Shown: positions 49,901 to 62,138 of the stretch, piece by piece
Position numbering within the stretch: the stretch's first letter is position 1
How the letters are laid out: every line of letters starts with the position of its first letter
NCBI RefSeq assembly: GCF_910592395.1
Contig: NC_088309.1
Span: 7,380,501-7,444,500 of the forward strand
Direction: 5' to 3'
Origin: Lineus longissimus
Taxonomy: Eukaryota; Nemertea; Pilidiophora; Heteronemertea; Lineidae
Length of the DNA stretch: 64,000 nt
Translations under genes and position numbers: made by a program
Notes under the pieces: model-generated
What the model was told of the DNA's origin: nothing
The model's database searches: none
Seen by the model: the letters and a program-made list of their open reading frames with translations, nothing else

Positions 49901-51180
49901 TGGAGATGGAGACGATATCACACCTCGGAGACATGATGATCCCATTTGGAGAAGAGAGCCTATCTTTGGGACATGGTGATATGATGAATATTGAGCAGAC
50001 AGCTTGTCTCTGAGACGTGGTAAGCTGTGTGCAGATGGAGAAGACAGTCTGATTTGGGGACATGGTGATATGATGAATATGGAAAAGATAGCTTGTCTCT
50101 AAGACGTGATGGTGTGTATGCAGATGGAGAAGACAGCCTGTCTTTGGGACATGATGGTCCGTGCATATGGAGAAAACAGCCTGTCTTTGGGACATGGTGA
50201 TATGATGAATATGGAAAAGATAGCTTATCTCTGAGACGTGGTGGTCTGTATGCATCTGAGAAGACATCACGTCTCAGAGACATGACTATCCGTATGCATG
50301 TGGAGAAGACAGCCTGATTGAGACATGGTGTTATGATGAATGTGGAGACGACAGCTTGTCTCTTGGCAATGCTGATCTGTATGAATTAGGAGGAGATAGC
50401 ACATCTCAGGTGCACAGTGACATCCCGGGGACAATGTCACATTCAGGCCGTATAAAAGTAAATGCAGCCCTCGAGGACGAAATGAGCTGTAGGAATATGA
50501 ATTAGACGGCCTGTCTCCGGGATATGGTTATCTGATAAGTATTGAGCAGACAGCCTGTTTGTGATCGAGACATGGTGATCTGTATGCATTTGGAGGAGAG
50601 AACATCTCAGGTACATATGCATATAGAGAATAGAAAATGTCTCAGCGACATGGTGATCTGTTTGAATATGGAGAAGACAACATGCCTAAGAGACAGATTG
50701 TTCTTTTTGAACAAATGCGTTGAAGACAGTATGTCTAAGAGAAAAAAAGACGTACGTTTTAGGGAAATGGTGATTGGATGAATATGAAGATGACAACGCT
50801 TTTGAAGGACATGGTGGTCTGAATGAATCCACAACAGACCACAAGTCTGAAGCACCTACTCCAGCATCTGTACCTATTGGTCTGTATGAGAATGGAGAAG
50901 ACATTTTAGTGTGAATATCGCAGGTCTCACGGCATGGTAACCTGGACGAAGGACTGATGCAAGGACAATGTCCCATCCTAACCATATTGGAGTCAATGTA
51001 TTGGTGCATATGTTTTTCCTAGTCAATCATGAGGACAGTTCCTTATCAATGAAATCAAGGACATTGTCACATCCAGGTCACTGTCCTCAAACCTGCTCTT
51101 AGATGACTTTTATAGTCGAGCCATGACCTCCCGAGGACAATGTCACAATCAGGCAAATGGAAGTGATTGTGCTACTGACA
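46915..51180. repeat. complex nested tandem and inverted repeat block
   Basis: Two repeat families alternate. Family 1 carries GTTGTGAAAGACAGG-type phrases in forward orientation at about 46.96-47.63 and 48.96-49.27 kb, and the reverse complement (CCTGTCTTTCACAACCTG) at about 47.63-48.04 and 49.27-49.85 kb, forming opposed arms. Family 2 is a ~45-bp unit containing CAGCCTGTCTTTGGGACATG and GATATGATGAATATGG at about 48.05-48.43 and 49.85-50.24 kb, continuing irregularly to about 50.8 kb. The whole set is duplicated in tandem with an offset of ~1.64 kb, rising to ~1.80 kb in the middle because of an extra segment in copy 2. ORFs of 60-131 codons on both strands are by-products of unit lengths divisible by three. 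I see no transposase or reverse transcriptase. Confidence 0.9.
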
Positions 51181-51816
51181 TTTCCCACTTAAAGATTCCC
51201 AGGATGGGTATGGGGCCCCCCAAGACATTCAAGGGCATCATATTTATGCCACTGAATGCTTATGTGTCAAGTAGTACAGAGATTACTATGAACTAATAGG
51301 GACATTATGGAAAGTTCATTCATTGGCGGACATAACGCCCAAGCCAGGCATCTAGAAATACAAGCTTGCTAATACTTCATAAAACTAACACAAATAGCTT
51401 AAGTTTGTTTAAACATTGTTAAAATACAGATATGTACAGGCTCATACTCCAAAATGTCCAACTGTATCAACTACAGGGTTTTCCAAAAAGAAGACAGATG
51501 TGCAGGGTGCCATAGTCATTGTGGATTGTGCATTTTAAGACGCTTCTTCTTAGTATGACTGTTTCTTGTGAAGACAACATATATACGTATTAGCGTATTA
51601 GTACATTAGCTCAGAGATCTTGCCCTGCTTTCTTATTAGCTGACATGGGAAAATTGAAAATAACAATTTAGCACCTGACAACACAGTCACAGTACCTATA
51701 GTATCAGTGAGATCTTCTCTTTTGCACCATATATTTTTGCGATTATCTGTAAAAGCAAAAAAAGTGCAAAAATATAATACACGTGTACATTTTCAGATTC
51801 AAATTATTTAACACGT

Positions 51817-52052
51817 TCATTCATCTTTCTTCACATCTGAAGCAGCCCGTGCCTCAGTTGGACCCCCCTCCCTTCGTTCCCCTCGTGATGAAGACATCAA
51901 TCCCAGCACAGACCACACAACTTTTAGAAATATTTTACCCAATGTGTACAGCAGTTTTAGGCACATCAATGCCAGAATGATCAAGAGTCCAATCACCACT
52001 AGAGACGATCCTGAATTCAGATGAATCGCTTGAGACATTTTTTCAAATATTC
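51817..52052 (-). CDS. small membrane-helix ORF or alternative last exon of the C15orf61 homologue
   Basis: An ORF from ATG at 52038 to TGA at 51817 encodes 73 aa. A long hydrophobic stretch (SLVVIGLLIILALMCLKLLY) is followed by KIFLKVVWSVLGLM and a charged tail (RGERREGGPTEA, ending DVKKDE). The start has a good AAAAATG context. A splice acceptor (TTTCTCGCCTCAG) ends at 52053. From it the frame runs in phase 1 through IFEK into the ORF, exactly matching the phase-1 donor of C15orf61 exon 1 at 52702. It may therefore be an alternative terminal exon, a second cistron in the 3' UTR, or a separate micropeptide gene. I do not recognise a homologue. Confidence 0.5.
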
Positions 52053-52136
52053 CTGAGGCGAGAAATTTAACAAGTAGGTAAATTGCAGCTAATTTTGATG
52101 TCGCAACATCTTTTTAACTCTCAGATCCCATTGATT

Positions 52137-53020
<884 letters not shown>

Positions 53021-53204
53021 TCAGAACTGCAAAATAACAAGCACCAATTAAAGGAAATGGAAACCATGTCTGGCCACCACAGGGATTTTTGTTCGTTGAT
53101 GTTAGGCGTATTATGTATTTTCGGTTTGTTTTGGCTTTGAATGAGCACCTCCGCTCTCCGATAGATGCAAGGTTACCGGCATAGACCCTTTTGAGGCTTT
53201 CACA

Positions 53205-53340
53205 CCAGGTGGAGGAAACCACTGCTGGCCCAAAAAACCTTAATATAGGCAGAACGAACAAAAGAATATGTGGTGTGCGACCATGCGGTCTTTTGTTTGC
53301 TGCATGTTTGTTGTGGCCAGCAGTGGCTTCCTCCGCCTGG
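53205..53340. mobile_element. 136-bp MITE with 26-bp terminal inverted repeats
   Basis: The left end CCAGGTGGAGGAAACCACTG(CTGGCC) and the right end (GGCCAG)CAGTGGCTTCCTCCGCCTGG are inverted copies with about two mismatches over 26 bp. There is no ORF and the internal sequence is AT-rich. It sits about 185 bp upstream of the C15orf61 ATG, so it may overlap its promoter or 5' UTR. Confidence 0.75.
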
Positions 53341-53821
53341 TTTAACTGCAAGGGCCTCGACTAGGCTCTATTAGTTAGATATAAACTTAAACAAAACTTA
53401 CAATGCTTACATATTCATGTCAAGTAAGTTGATTTTATCATTGATTAAAACTACATTCACAAATCAATACATTATATGGTGAGCAGTGAAAATAGTGATG
53501 AAGATGAATCATCATACACTGTTTATATAGGGGACCCTTTTGGGGGAATCCCTTTATCTCTTCCGGGTTGGTTGCAATGTAGTCCGATAGATGGTTCCGT
53601 GGTTCGGATATTTCCGTAGGTACAAAGTACTACTATAACTTTGAGGTGTTTTTGAGCTTCTCTGTCAAAATGACTTGCAAAGTACATTAGTTTCTTGTTC
53701 TATAACGTTACCTTTCTCTTTTCCAGCCTTGTTTGATGCTCGAAACCGGCTGAAACAGCGTAAATTTGATGTTAAATGAGGAACGGATTACCGCCTAATC
53801 ATCGGGAATTTCCGTAAACCT

Positions 53822-53829
53822 CCACGTCA
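53822..53829 (+). promoter_or_regulatory. UPRE/CRE-like site CCACGTCA
   Basis: CCACGTCA is the reverse complement of TGACGTGG, the core UPR element bound by ATF6/XBP1 and CREB3-family bZIP factors. It lies 434 bp upstream of the CREB3L ATG in the shared intergenic region. Autoregulation is an inference; one 8-mer can occur by chance. Confidence 0.35.
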
Positions 53830-54262
53830 TTTCTGCCCGCCTGTCGAAAATGAGTCACATTCTAAAAATAGAAATAGGGAAATTATGTTTTGATCAGGAA
53901 TGTTTTCACAAACTGTCAATATTTGCCTCCTTCTGATTCACAAAACCCTGGATCAAATCTGTCCGATTATTCTCAATAGTGTATAGAATTTCTAGAACAC
54001 GATAACTTTTGAAGACAAGCCAACACATTTGAGAAAGTGGTAACAACTGATGGTATAAAAAAGTTCAGATCTCGAAGTGTTGAGGTGGCAGAAACTTTCT
54101 ATACCCATACACAGGCCATTGTCATTGTGTACATAGGTCGTGTGTACATGGCTTTGGATGCATGACACGCTGGCATCTTGGTGTTGGAGGTTATTGAGTG
54201 GCGATTAATCCGGATAGGTTGAATTCATAATATTGTGACATTTTCCACCCCCGGCTGTTGAG

Positions 54263-57200
54263 ATGGCAGTTGAGGCTACGCTTTCATCTCGACAAGGCGA
54301 GGACATTCTGGACCTTTTATTTGATAACGATGGTGGGATTCTTTCCGTAGACATGAAGCAGTCGGATCAAGATGCATTTGGATTGGTAGGTTTAACTACA
54401 ATGGATGTCATTAGCTATATGCCACTCAAGTGCCTTGGCGGTGAAGGCCACCATGGCAATATCACAATCAGAACGTCATAGTCGATCAAGAGATTGAAAA
54501 TTGGTGTTTGCTATGAGGACACCTGCCAACCAAATGCAGCTCATGCATTTTAATTATTACTTGTAGTACGAGACAATGTCACAACAAAAGCCTCCTATTG
54601 TGATATTATCTACAAGTTATCGTGATGGATTTCTATTTTTGATCGACTATGGCAAATGTACATGTAAGATAAGAAAAAAAGGTAATACTGCTTTTTGTTT
54701 CCAATAATACACTGTATGCATGTACTAAAATCTGTTATGTATTCATCATCTCATGCAGTTTACTGATCTCTGCTTTTATTCACTTTCCAGTCTGAACTGG
54801 GAAATTTTGACACATATTCAGAAGAACTATTCACGTCTTTGCTAGACACCGACCTTCATGGTTCGAACCAGTACCTCCCTGGAGATCAGAGTCTCGGCTC
54901 ACCTGGACACAGTGATAGTGGGGTGTCCTCCGGTGGTCCAGTATCTCCTCCAGATAGTCTCCACTCGGCAAAGAGTCCTGGGGAACAGTCTGATGCAACG
55001 CTAGATGATTCAACACTCTTTGGGACAGAGGATTCTGCACAATTCTTTGGGACAGAAGATTTACAAGTGATGGACACAATTTCATTTGAGACATTAGACA
55101 CATCTTGCCTTGGGATTGATGGTAGTGATGAACCTACTGAGATTGGACTTGATGCGTCTGTTTATGCGGATGTCTCAATTGTTGACATGGGTATGTATTT
55201 TCAGGACAATTTTAATTTGTGAAAGGAATATGTTGTCAGGGATTTAACCAATGGTGATGTGTTTAAAAGTCTGAAGGCTGTGTCTGAAGAAAGCTGTTCA
55301 CAGATGGATATACGGTATACCCAGTAGAACAGTTATGTAGGTGCACCTGGTTCTTCATAACTTTAAAAGCAAAATATATAAAAATCATAATTCATTATAA
55401 TGTACATCACAAGCCTGTTTATCTCTCCCCTTCTTTCTTTCTAGGTATGAATATCGAAACGGTGACCAGATTGCAAAAGGATGTGTCGTCATCTGATGAA
55501 GACTTTACAACATCAACCGGGACAGTCCCTCAGGTGATCAAAGTGGTTAATAACAATGACAAGTCTGGTTTGCCATTCACTATGCAGGATGTACAGAAAC
55601 CTGTAAGTTATCAATATTTGAACAGTTCATTGGTAAATGTTCTGGCCACGTCATTTCGGGCTGCTCTGGAGCGTAAAGTACTGGTTAACTTTTGTTGAAG
55701 TTACAAATTCCGGTTTACCTTCCATATCTTGGTTAAAAAAAGTGGTTGAAATATTAGTATTTGATGATTAATGGCATTGTATTGTTTTCCTTAGTTCCTC
55801 CAGCTTGTGCTGACAGATGAAGAGAAGGTTCTCCTGCAGAAGGAAGGTGTCTCACTGCCAACAGATCTACCTCTCACCAGGGATGAAGAACGGGCCCTCA
55901 AAGCTGTCAGGAGAAAGATACGAAATAAGGTACGAGAAAGAAGTTTCCGGTATGTCTGGAGGCAATATGGAATTGGCGCATCCTCTGGCACTTCCTGATT
56001 ACAGTAGACTAGGAGTGTTGTTAAGATACTTAGAGGCTTGGGGCGAGTCACAGGGTAATGGTGTCAGGACCCCTAAGCTGAACATTATCAGTGTCGATAA
56101 CAAACAAGGACATATCACTTTTTACCTTGGGTAAGTCACATTATGATCAATAATGGTTGTGTCATGGAGCAAAACACTTAAAAGAGTCTATGTCATGTGT
56201 ACGTTGGATGTTAAAGAAGAACTGATTCAAATTTACATCATTATGAACAAATCAATTTGATTTTACAGATTTCAGCCAAAGAAAGTCGTAAGCGAAAGAT
56301 GGAGTACATGGGTGGTCTGGAGGGCCGGGTTAAATCCTGCACGCAGCAAAATCATGAATTACAGAAGAAGGTCAAACATTTAGAAAACCAAAATCAGTAA
56401 GTTGTAAAAGAGCAATAATGATGCAAACTTCCGAAGTTCAGCAACAGACATTGACTCCAAAATCACACTTTCATGCAAGTATAGGATGGCTAAGTGCATG
56501 GAGCTACAGCCACCCAAGGGGCAGCATCATCGCTCTTTTGCACTCGGCAGAGTGAAAAATGCATTGTGACATCATCAGTGCCTGGCAGCTGTAATGTATT
56601 GAGGCTGTGGAGAAGCTATAGACGAAGTTCTCCAGATTATTCTACAAAACTACCACCAATGCAGCGATAGTACATGTAACTGATTTAATGTCCCACAGAC
56701 AATCTAACCCATGCCTGCTTCATTTTTCTTCCAGGTCACTATTGCAACAACTGAAGAAGCTACAGTCCCTGTTCAAAGTAACAACAGCCAGTCGGCCCGC
56801 ACAAGCGAGCACGTGCATGTTGGTCCTTGTCATGTCCTTTGCCCTGCTTATATTCCCAAGCATTAATCCATTCTCGAGAAATGATTCGCTACCCCAACTG
56901 AAGGTTAACCATCAGCCAATGAGAGGTAAGATCTTGAACAAAAATTTTTAAATGTCCAGAGGTCCCATGTCTTCTGCTATGTTAACATTGCGACATGCTT
57001 GAGAAGCGATTCTAGAAATGCCAAATTCTGCAGTCCTATGCAGGAAAACGTAATTAAGACAGTACTGTTGCTTTTAGGTGGCAATATGCGTAAATTTCCC
57101 TACATCATTGATATTCACAGTTGGTGGATTTTCTTTCAAAAAGATAGGTACTAAATTATTGAAAGATAGAAACTCTCCAGTTTATAAATTGTGTGAAAAT

Positions 57201-57783
57201 TGTCTCATTTGTCCTTGAATAACCTTGCTCTCTGTGACTTTCAGGTCGCTCGAGGAGTCTGCTGCACGACAACGAAGTTATCAGTGATCAAGATAACCCC
57301 TACGGCATCAGCTTCAAGCCATCGCCCCCGTGGGAAGTGCCTCCTAAAACACCCGCCATACATCCACCCATGTACTCAGAGGCCAAGGAACATAAAGACA
57401 ATGAGACCAAGTCTGACAATGACAATGACACTGAAAGTGAGAAAAAAAATACCGATATTCATTTGGAAATTGTCGAGAGGAAGTCGGAAAGTAACAAACT
57501 TGGTGAATCTTCAGACATTGACAATTCATTAGAAAAGACCAAGTCTGGTGGTGAAAGTTCAAACGTTCCTTTTGTTAGTCGTGGTGAAGAGGATGAAATA
57601 AACATTCAGGGAGAACATGTGGAATCTGATCAAATCGCAGATGATGTAAAAAGTGGACCAGATGTTCCGATGGATAGACTTGATCTTAATTCAAATGACC
57701 TCCCAGTCAAGAGTCAAGAACAAGTGAATTCAGCGATTCTAGCCGATGACACTGTCAACCATGCATCAAAAAGAGACCTCTGA
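54263..57783 (+). CDS. CREB3L3: CREB3L3-like ER-anchored bZIP transcription factor
   Basis: There are seven exons: 54263-54385, 54791-55190, 55445-55602, 55795-55929, 56269-56396, 56735-56925 and 57245-57783. All phases agree, giving 557 aa. The N-terminus is an acidic activation region ([13 protein letters not shown]). The family signature [17 protein letters not shown] lies at about residues 232-248. The basic region [18 protein letters not shown] lies at about 264-281, followed by a leucine zipper. One membrane helix ([17 protein letters not shown]) lies at about 342-358. The RSLL site at about 382-385 fits the site-1 protease RxxL rule. Known family members are cut in the Golgi by S1P/S2P, releasing the bZIP part to the nucleus. 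The [13 protein letters not shown] membrane motif is closest to CREB3L3/CREB3L4. The long acidic luminal tail ends in KRDL, not an ER-retention KDEL. Confidence 0.92.
56005..56130 (+). other. candidate poison or orphan exon inside CREB3L intron 4
   Basis: It has a strong acceptor (CACTTCCTGATTACAG), 126 bp and a canonical GTAAGT donor, with an open phase 2-2 frame ([20 protein letters not shown], ending HITFYLG). The host intron is phase 0, so inclusion would start with TAG immediately after IRNK. That would truncate CREB3L just inside its basic region. The open phase-2 frame alternatively suggests a displaced exon from another gene. I do not recognise the encoded sequence. Confidence 0.4.
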
Positions 57784-58074
57784 TTCTATTGTGTGACCTG
57801 GAAAATATACTGTTTTAATTTGAATAACTCTTGTACAAAAGACTGGTATCTTAATTGTGAGAACTTTTGAATTGATCATGGACAAAATATCAGGAAGTCT
57901 GTTTTGAAGTTCAGTTTGCAAAAAATGCGGTACAATATCATAATGAGTGCAGGTTTGATTTTAAACATCCTACATGTAGTATAGGCAAGATTTTTAGTCT
58001 CGGTGATGTAGGAGAGTCCACATCGTTTTTGGTCCACATGTAGGAGAACAACCTCCTGGTGAACTTTCTAGTTC

Positions 58075-58080
58075 AATAAA
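58075..58080 (+). terminator. CREB3L poly(A) signal AATAAA
   Basis: A canonical hexamer lies 292 nt after the CREB3L stop codon. It is the first AATAAA downstream on this strand that I noticed. Confidence 0.55.
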
Positions 58081-59462
58081 TTTCAAGCTTAGGCATGATT
58101 TAAGCTCAGCATGTTTGTAGAAATTATGAAAAATGAAAATTGTTAACTCAGCTAATCGAAGCAAACTCTTCTGAAGAGGTTTTTTTGAGTTGACTTGGTA
58201 CATCTTTCATACTTTTGAATATAAAGAAAATTGCATGAAAAAAAACCACAGTATTTTCTAGGTTATTTGTGGCTTGAATGGTGGTGCTGCTGCCTTGATG
58301 ATGCACAGGCATGTGTACTTTTGATAGTAGTGTCTGCCTTAGTTTGTGCAAGTGTGAAAATTGTTGTCTATTGTAGTTGTAAATACTGGGTTATGTGTGC
58401 AATGGAGGGAGGGGGACGATGTCAAGTACTTGTAAAATTTTGGGTGTATACAAATTAGGGAACAATTCAAATCTGACCAGTCTGCAAAGATTCTTCACAA
58501 TGATTGGAAATGAAGTGTTTCATCATAAAGTGAGAAATCAAATATAGTCGAACCCCCACCCCATCTGGTCTTCATTGAATACAGTATTTGCTGCTTTCAA
58601 ATGAATTAGAGCACTTAGCAATAAACTGTCAAGTGTTCAGGGGTAAACAAAATTTCTTTATCATGTTGATAACCAATTGATAGTGACTATCTACAATGTA
58701 TAATATTCTCCTGCAAAGCAGTTTACGAGACATGGTATGGATTAAACTCTCAATTCGAATTGAGGAGCTTCTTGTTTGCTTGTTTTGTTTACACAAGATT
58801 TTATTTTTGTATGCAATCGTCATCTCAGCATGACTGAAACTGTGAGATCTGTTATGACGAGTAGAAAATGATACTCGTCCAACTGGATGGATTGGTTTAG
58901 GTCATTTCTGGCAAACTTTTGGGGTATTTTCGTTCTCGGTCAACCTTGTTTTGTTTTGATCATGAATTTGTGCCCTGCATGCCTCTACAAGATGTTAGGA
59001 GCAGTGTTGCAATTCTAAATGGATTTTTTCCAAATATCGGGAGAGAGAAAACGTATATGCAGTTAAGGACGCCCTATTGTGATCCCCAAACTGTTTGGAT
59101 GAGCCCCATTATTTGGAAGACCACTTTCACATGTATCTAATGTACATTTGTAGTGTTGTGCAGGTAGCTCTGCTCAGTTGTTGATGTAGTTCTCACTATC
59201 GTGCAAATTAAAGACGGTTGTAATAGAAGTACTACATGTACGTGTTTGTTCTGTTTCTTACTCCACGTTTTCTTTACACAGTTATTCCATACCTTTTATT
59301 TGGACACAATGCTAGTCATCTATTGACCACTGGATTCCATTGCCTTGAAACATCCTATGTTACTTAATAGCAGGAGTGACTCCTCCACAAGGTTCTACTG
59401 AAGTACTTTGTCTTTGCACGTCTCACTTTCAAATCTGGACATTGCCATAGGCCACCGAGCCA

Positions 59463-59669
59463 CATTCCACTCTCCTGAAGGAGTGTGTTGCAAACAAGGT
59501 GCATTTATTGCTGGAGTCATTTGTCTTGTCTCATTCCACTATCCAAAAGGAGTGGTCTGCTAACAAGGTGCATGGCATGTTGGAGTTCTTGGTCTTGTCA
59601 CATTCCACAACCCAAAAGGAGTGGTCTGGCAACAATGTACTGTATTGGAGGGTGATGCCCTCCCATGAA
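59463..59669 (+). repeat. three-copy 69-bp tandem repeat
   Basis: CATTCCAC recurs at 59463, 59532 and 59601, each followed by 'AAGGAGTG(G/T)' and 'AACAA(G/T)GT', at exactly 69-bp spacing. A degraded fourth unit may follow. It lies downstream of the TUFM 3' end. Confidence 0.75.
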
Positions 59670-59906
59670 CTTAACTCGTCACACCCACCTTCTAGCAGGC
59701 GGGATTAAGTTTCCCCATAAGGAAACAATATGGAGTTGTTGGCCTTGTCACATCCATACTCCCCATTGGAAAGTAACTTCCTCCAATGAAGTTCCCTTGT
59801 CTTATCACAGCCAGCTAGAGTAGCATTTCAAATTGGGAGACAATTGAGTTGTCTTAAATTTCAAAAGTACAAAAAGATTGTGGCACAATATGATAATGAG
59901 CAGACA

Positions 59907-59912
59907 TTTATT
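59907..59912 (-). terminator. TUFM poly(A) signal (AATAAA on minus strand)
   Basis: TTTATT on the plus strand at 59907-59912 reads AATAAA on the TUFM strand, 327 nt after its stop codon. Confidence 0.5.
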
Positions 59913-60238
59913 TGCAACTGATGTACACTACCGGTACACTGCATCAATTGTAATGATAATGGTTACATAACAGTAGTAACTCCTGGCTGTCATCAAGACA
60001 TAACTTTTACTTTCTCACAAGGACCATCTCCGCAAGTAACGAGACTTAATTTACATGTAAAGACAGCACAGGAAAGTTTGGTGGCTTGCTCAAGAATACA
60101 CCAGTGTTTCTGATGAAAGCCAAACAAAACCAATGTAATTAACATGAATAAAAATCCAATTCCCTGTGTCCAGCCTAAGCATAAATGCTTCATCTACATT
60201 ATTTTGTACTGTTTATAAAAACAACCTAAGTCAACATA

Positions 60239-61762
60239 TCACTGAACATCCGTTTCAGGCTTGGTCTTCTTTTTATTCCTTCTTGCCTGGACCACTCTTG
60301 AATTAGTTTCTATTTTCATAGACTTTGCATGCTCAAAGTTAAAGCCTTTTATAATTTCCTTATTGTGTCCTAAAATCTTTGTTACAACACCAGTTAGGGT
60401 TGTGTGCTGGTTTTCACGCACCGTAAACCTTTGCCCAACATCAAAAACCATTGGCTTTCTCAATAAGAACTGTACAGAAGCAGCATCACCAGGCATAACC
60501 ATGGAATTAGCTTTAGGGAGTTTCAAACAAGCAGCTACATTCCACAAGTTACAGTACATCATTTGAATATAATTATCAGTGATTGGTTTTGATCGCCCAC
60601 CCTCTTGTTTTGTGATGACATAGATCTGAGCTTCGAAAGAGTTGCACTGTTGAAAAGAACCTGGTATGCCAACGAACATGCCTCTTTCAATAGCTTCAGG
60701 TCTCACCCCTCTAAGGAGTACACCAACATTGTCTCCAGCTTTACAAGTTGGTACAGATTTTTTGAACACTTGTAAATCTGAAATGGATGTTTTTATCTCA
60801 TTCCCATGTCCAAGTAAAGTCACAACTTCTCCTTTATTGACTGTACCTCTCTTAACTGTCCCTATGGCCACAGTGCCTCGTCCTGGAACAGTGAACACTG
60901 AATCAACAGGTACCAAGAACGGCCCATCCTCATCTCTGACTGGAGTTGGTATGTATTTATCGATACTGTCCAGCAACGTGAGGATAGATTCTTTCCCAAG
61001 TGTGGGATTCTTGTCCTGTAATGCATTGAGAGCAGAACCACAAATGATAGGACAATCAACACCATCAAAGCCAAATTCCTCCAGAAGTTCTCTCGTTTCA
61101 ATCTCGACCAATTCGAGTGTGTCTTCATCAACAACATCAGCTTTGTTCACATAAACCACCACTTTTTCAACACCAATCTGTTTCGTGAGCAGTAGATGCT
61201 CTCTCGTTTGCGGCATTTGTCCATCGGTAGCTGCAATCACTAAAATAGCCCCATCCATCTGTGATGTTCCCGTAATCATGTTCTTTATGTAGTCAATATG
61301 TCCAGGACAGTCAGTATGAGCATAATGTCGCTTTTTTGTTTCGTATCCAACGTGTGCTGCATTGATCGTAATGCCACGCTTCTTTTCCTCTGGAGCCCGG
61401 TCTATTTCATCATATCTAACAAATGCATTGTTATCGCCTTGTTCGGCTAACACCTTTGTGATGGCTGCAGTCAAAGTTGTTTTTCCATGGTCAACATGAC
61501 CAATGGTTCCAATGTTACAATGAGGCTTTTTTGAGGTTTCACCTTCTGCAAGACGAAAACCTGAGAGGGAAAACGTTCGATGTTGGATTCCATTGATAGA
61601 AGGTATGATCACCTTTCTATTGATTGGGTTGACATTACGAATATTGGCTCTGGTGATGACTTTGGAGCAAGAATGTTGCTGCAAAATGCGAAAAGTTTGG
61701 TACATGCTCGCCATGTTTTTCAGAGCTGGTGAAAAACAGAAGAAAATATGTCGTGACTGCAT
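60239..61762 (-). CDS. TUFM: mitochondrial translation elongation factor Tu, intronless
   Basis: A single uninterrupted ORF of 507 aa encodes EF-Tu, the GTPase that carries aminoacyl-tRNA to mitochondrial ribosomes. Visible motifs are G1 GHVDHGKT (88-95), G2 region GITINAAH (130-137), G3 DCPGH (151-155), G4 NKAD (206-209) and G5 SAL (243-245), followed by beta-barrel domains II and III. Residues 1-75 are a basic, Ser-rich presequence consistent with mitochondrial import. Met17 and Met20 are alternative starts. The family is normally ~450 aa; the extra length is the presequence plus a C-terminal tail ([20 protein letters not shown], then [14 protein letters not shown]). Lack of introns is unusual here and suggests a retrocopy or complete intron loss; the intact frame argues it is functional. 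It is divergent from the CCCH gene. Confidence 0.95.
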   Translation of the reverse strand: MQSRHIFFCFSPALKNMASMYQTFRILQQHSCSKVITRANIRNVNPINRKVIIPSINGIQHRTFSLSGFRLAEGETSKKPHCNIGTIGHVDHGKTTLTAAITKVLAEQGDNNAFVRYDEIDRAPEEKKRGITINAAHVGYETKKRHYAHTDCPGHIDYIKNMITGTSQMDGAILVIAATDGQMPQTREHLLLTKQIGVEKVVVYVNKADVVDEDTLELVEIETRELLEEFGFDGVDCPIICGSALNALQDKNPTLGKESILTLLDSIDKYIPTPVRDEDGPFLVPVDSVFTVPGRGTVAIGTVKRGTVNKGEVVTLLGHGNEIKTSISDLQVFKKSVPTCKAGDNVGVLLRGVRPEAIERGMFVGIPGSFQQCNSFEAQIYVITKQEGGRSKPITDNYIQMMYCNLWNVAACLKLPKANSMVMPGDAASVQFLLRKPMVFDVGQRFTVRENQHTTLTGVVTKILGHNKEIIKGFNFEHAKSMKIETNSRVVQARRNKKKTKPETDVQ

Positions 61763-62138
61763 CCTCCAAATGGAACGATTAGGCTTTATATGAGCAATAT
61801 CTACCTATCATCTGCAATTAGAAGTTTTATTGCAATTAAAACTGCTGTTTAAGTTCAAATCAAGTCGACGTTAAGCTTTTTTGGATTTATTTTCAATCGC
61901 AATTTCCTGGAGACGGGGTTCCAGTCAGTGAATCGCTCATCCGTCAGATGGCGATGGTGTACTCTCCTGGAAATTGCACCACCACTTTTGAGGACTTTAC
62001 CCTCACAAAACCAGCTTTATTTCATAGTGATTGTGAAATCACTTGCCTGGGAGCTGACTATTTAAACCGAAGCCACCTTGGTATTATATCAGTCAGCCCC
62101 AAGTGGCCGTCAGCAGCAGAGTGTTTAGCTAAACTGTA
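61763..62138. promoter_or_regulatory. putative bidirectional promoter, TUFM and CCCH gene
   Basis: Only 376 bp separate the two divergent start codons, so both 5' UTRs and promoters must lie here unless upstream noncoding exons exist. I see no convincing TATA box. Short upstream ORFs (one from 61948) precede the CCCH start. Confidence 0.5.

Larger units (their letters stand above)
57784..59906. other. CREB3L 3' UTR and intergenic DNA
   Basis: It contains an AATAAA at 58075-58080 that likely ends the CREB3L transcript, and a 69-bp tandem repeat at 59463. No gene was seen; the ORFs here are short and isolated. Confidence 0.5.

Noticed and set aside
47355-49979. Numerous 60-108 codon ORFs with recurring peptides
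   Set aside because: Products of the tandem repeat block, not independent genes.
60666-61154. 162-codon plus-strand ORF
   Set aside because: Antisense shadow of the TUFM coding sequence, whose codon pattern keeps the opposite frame open.
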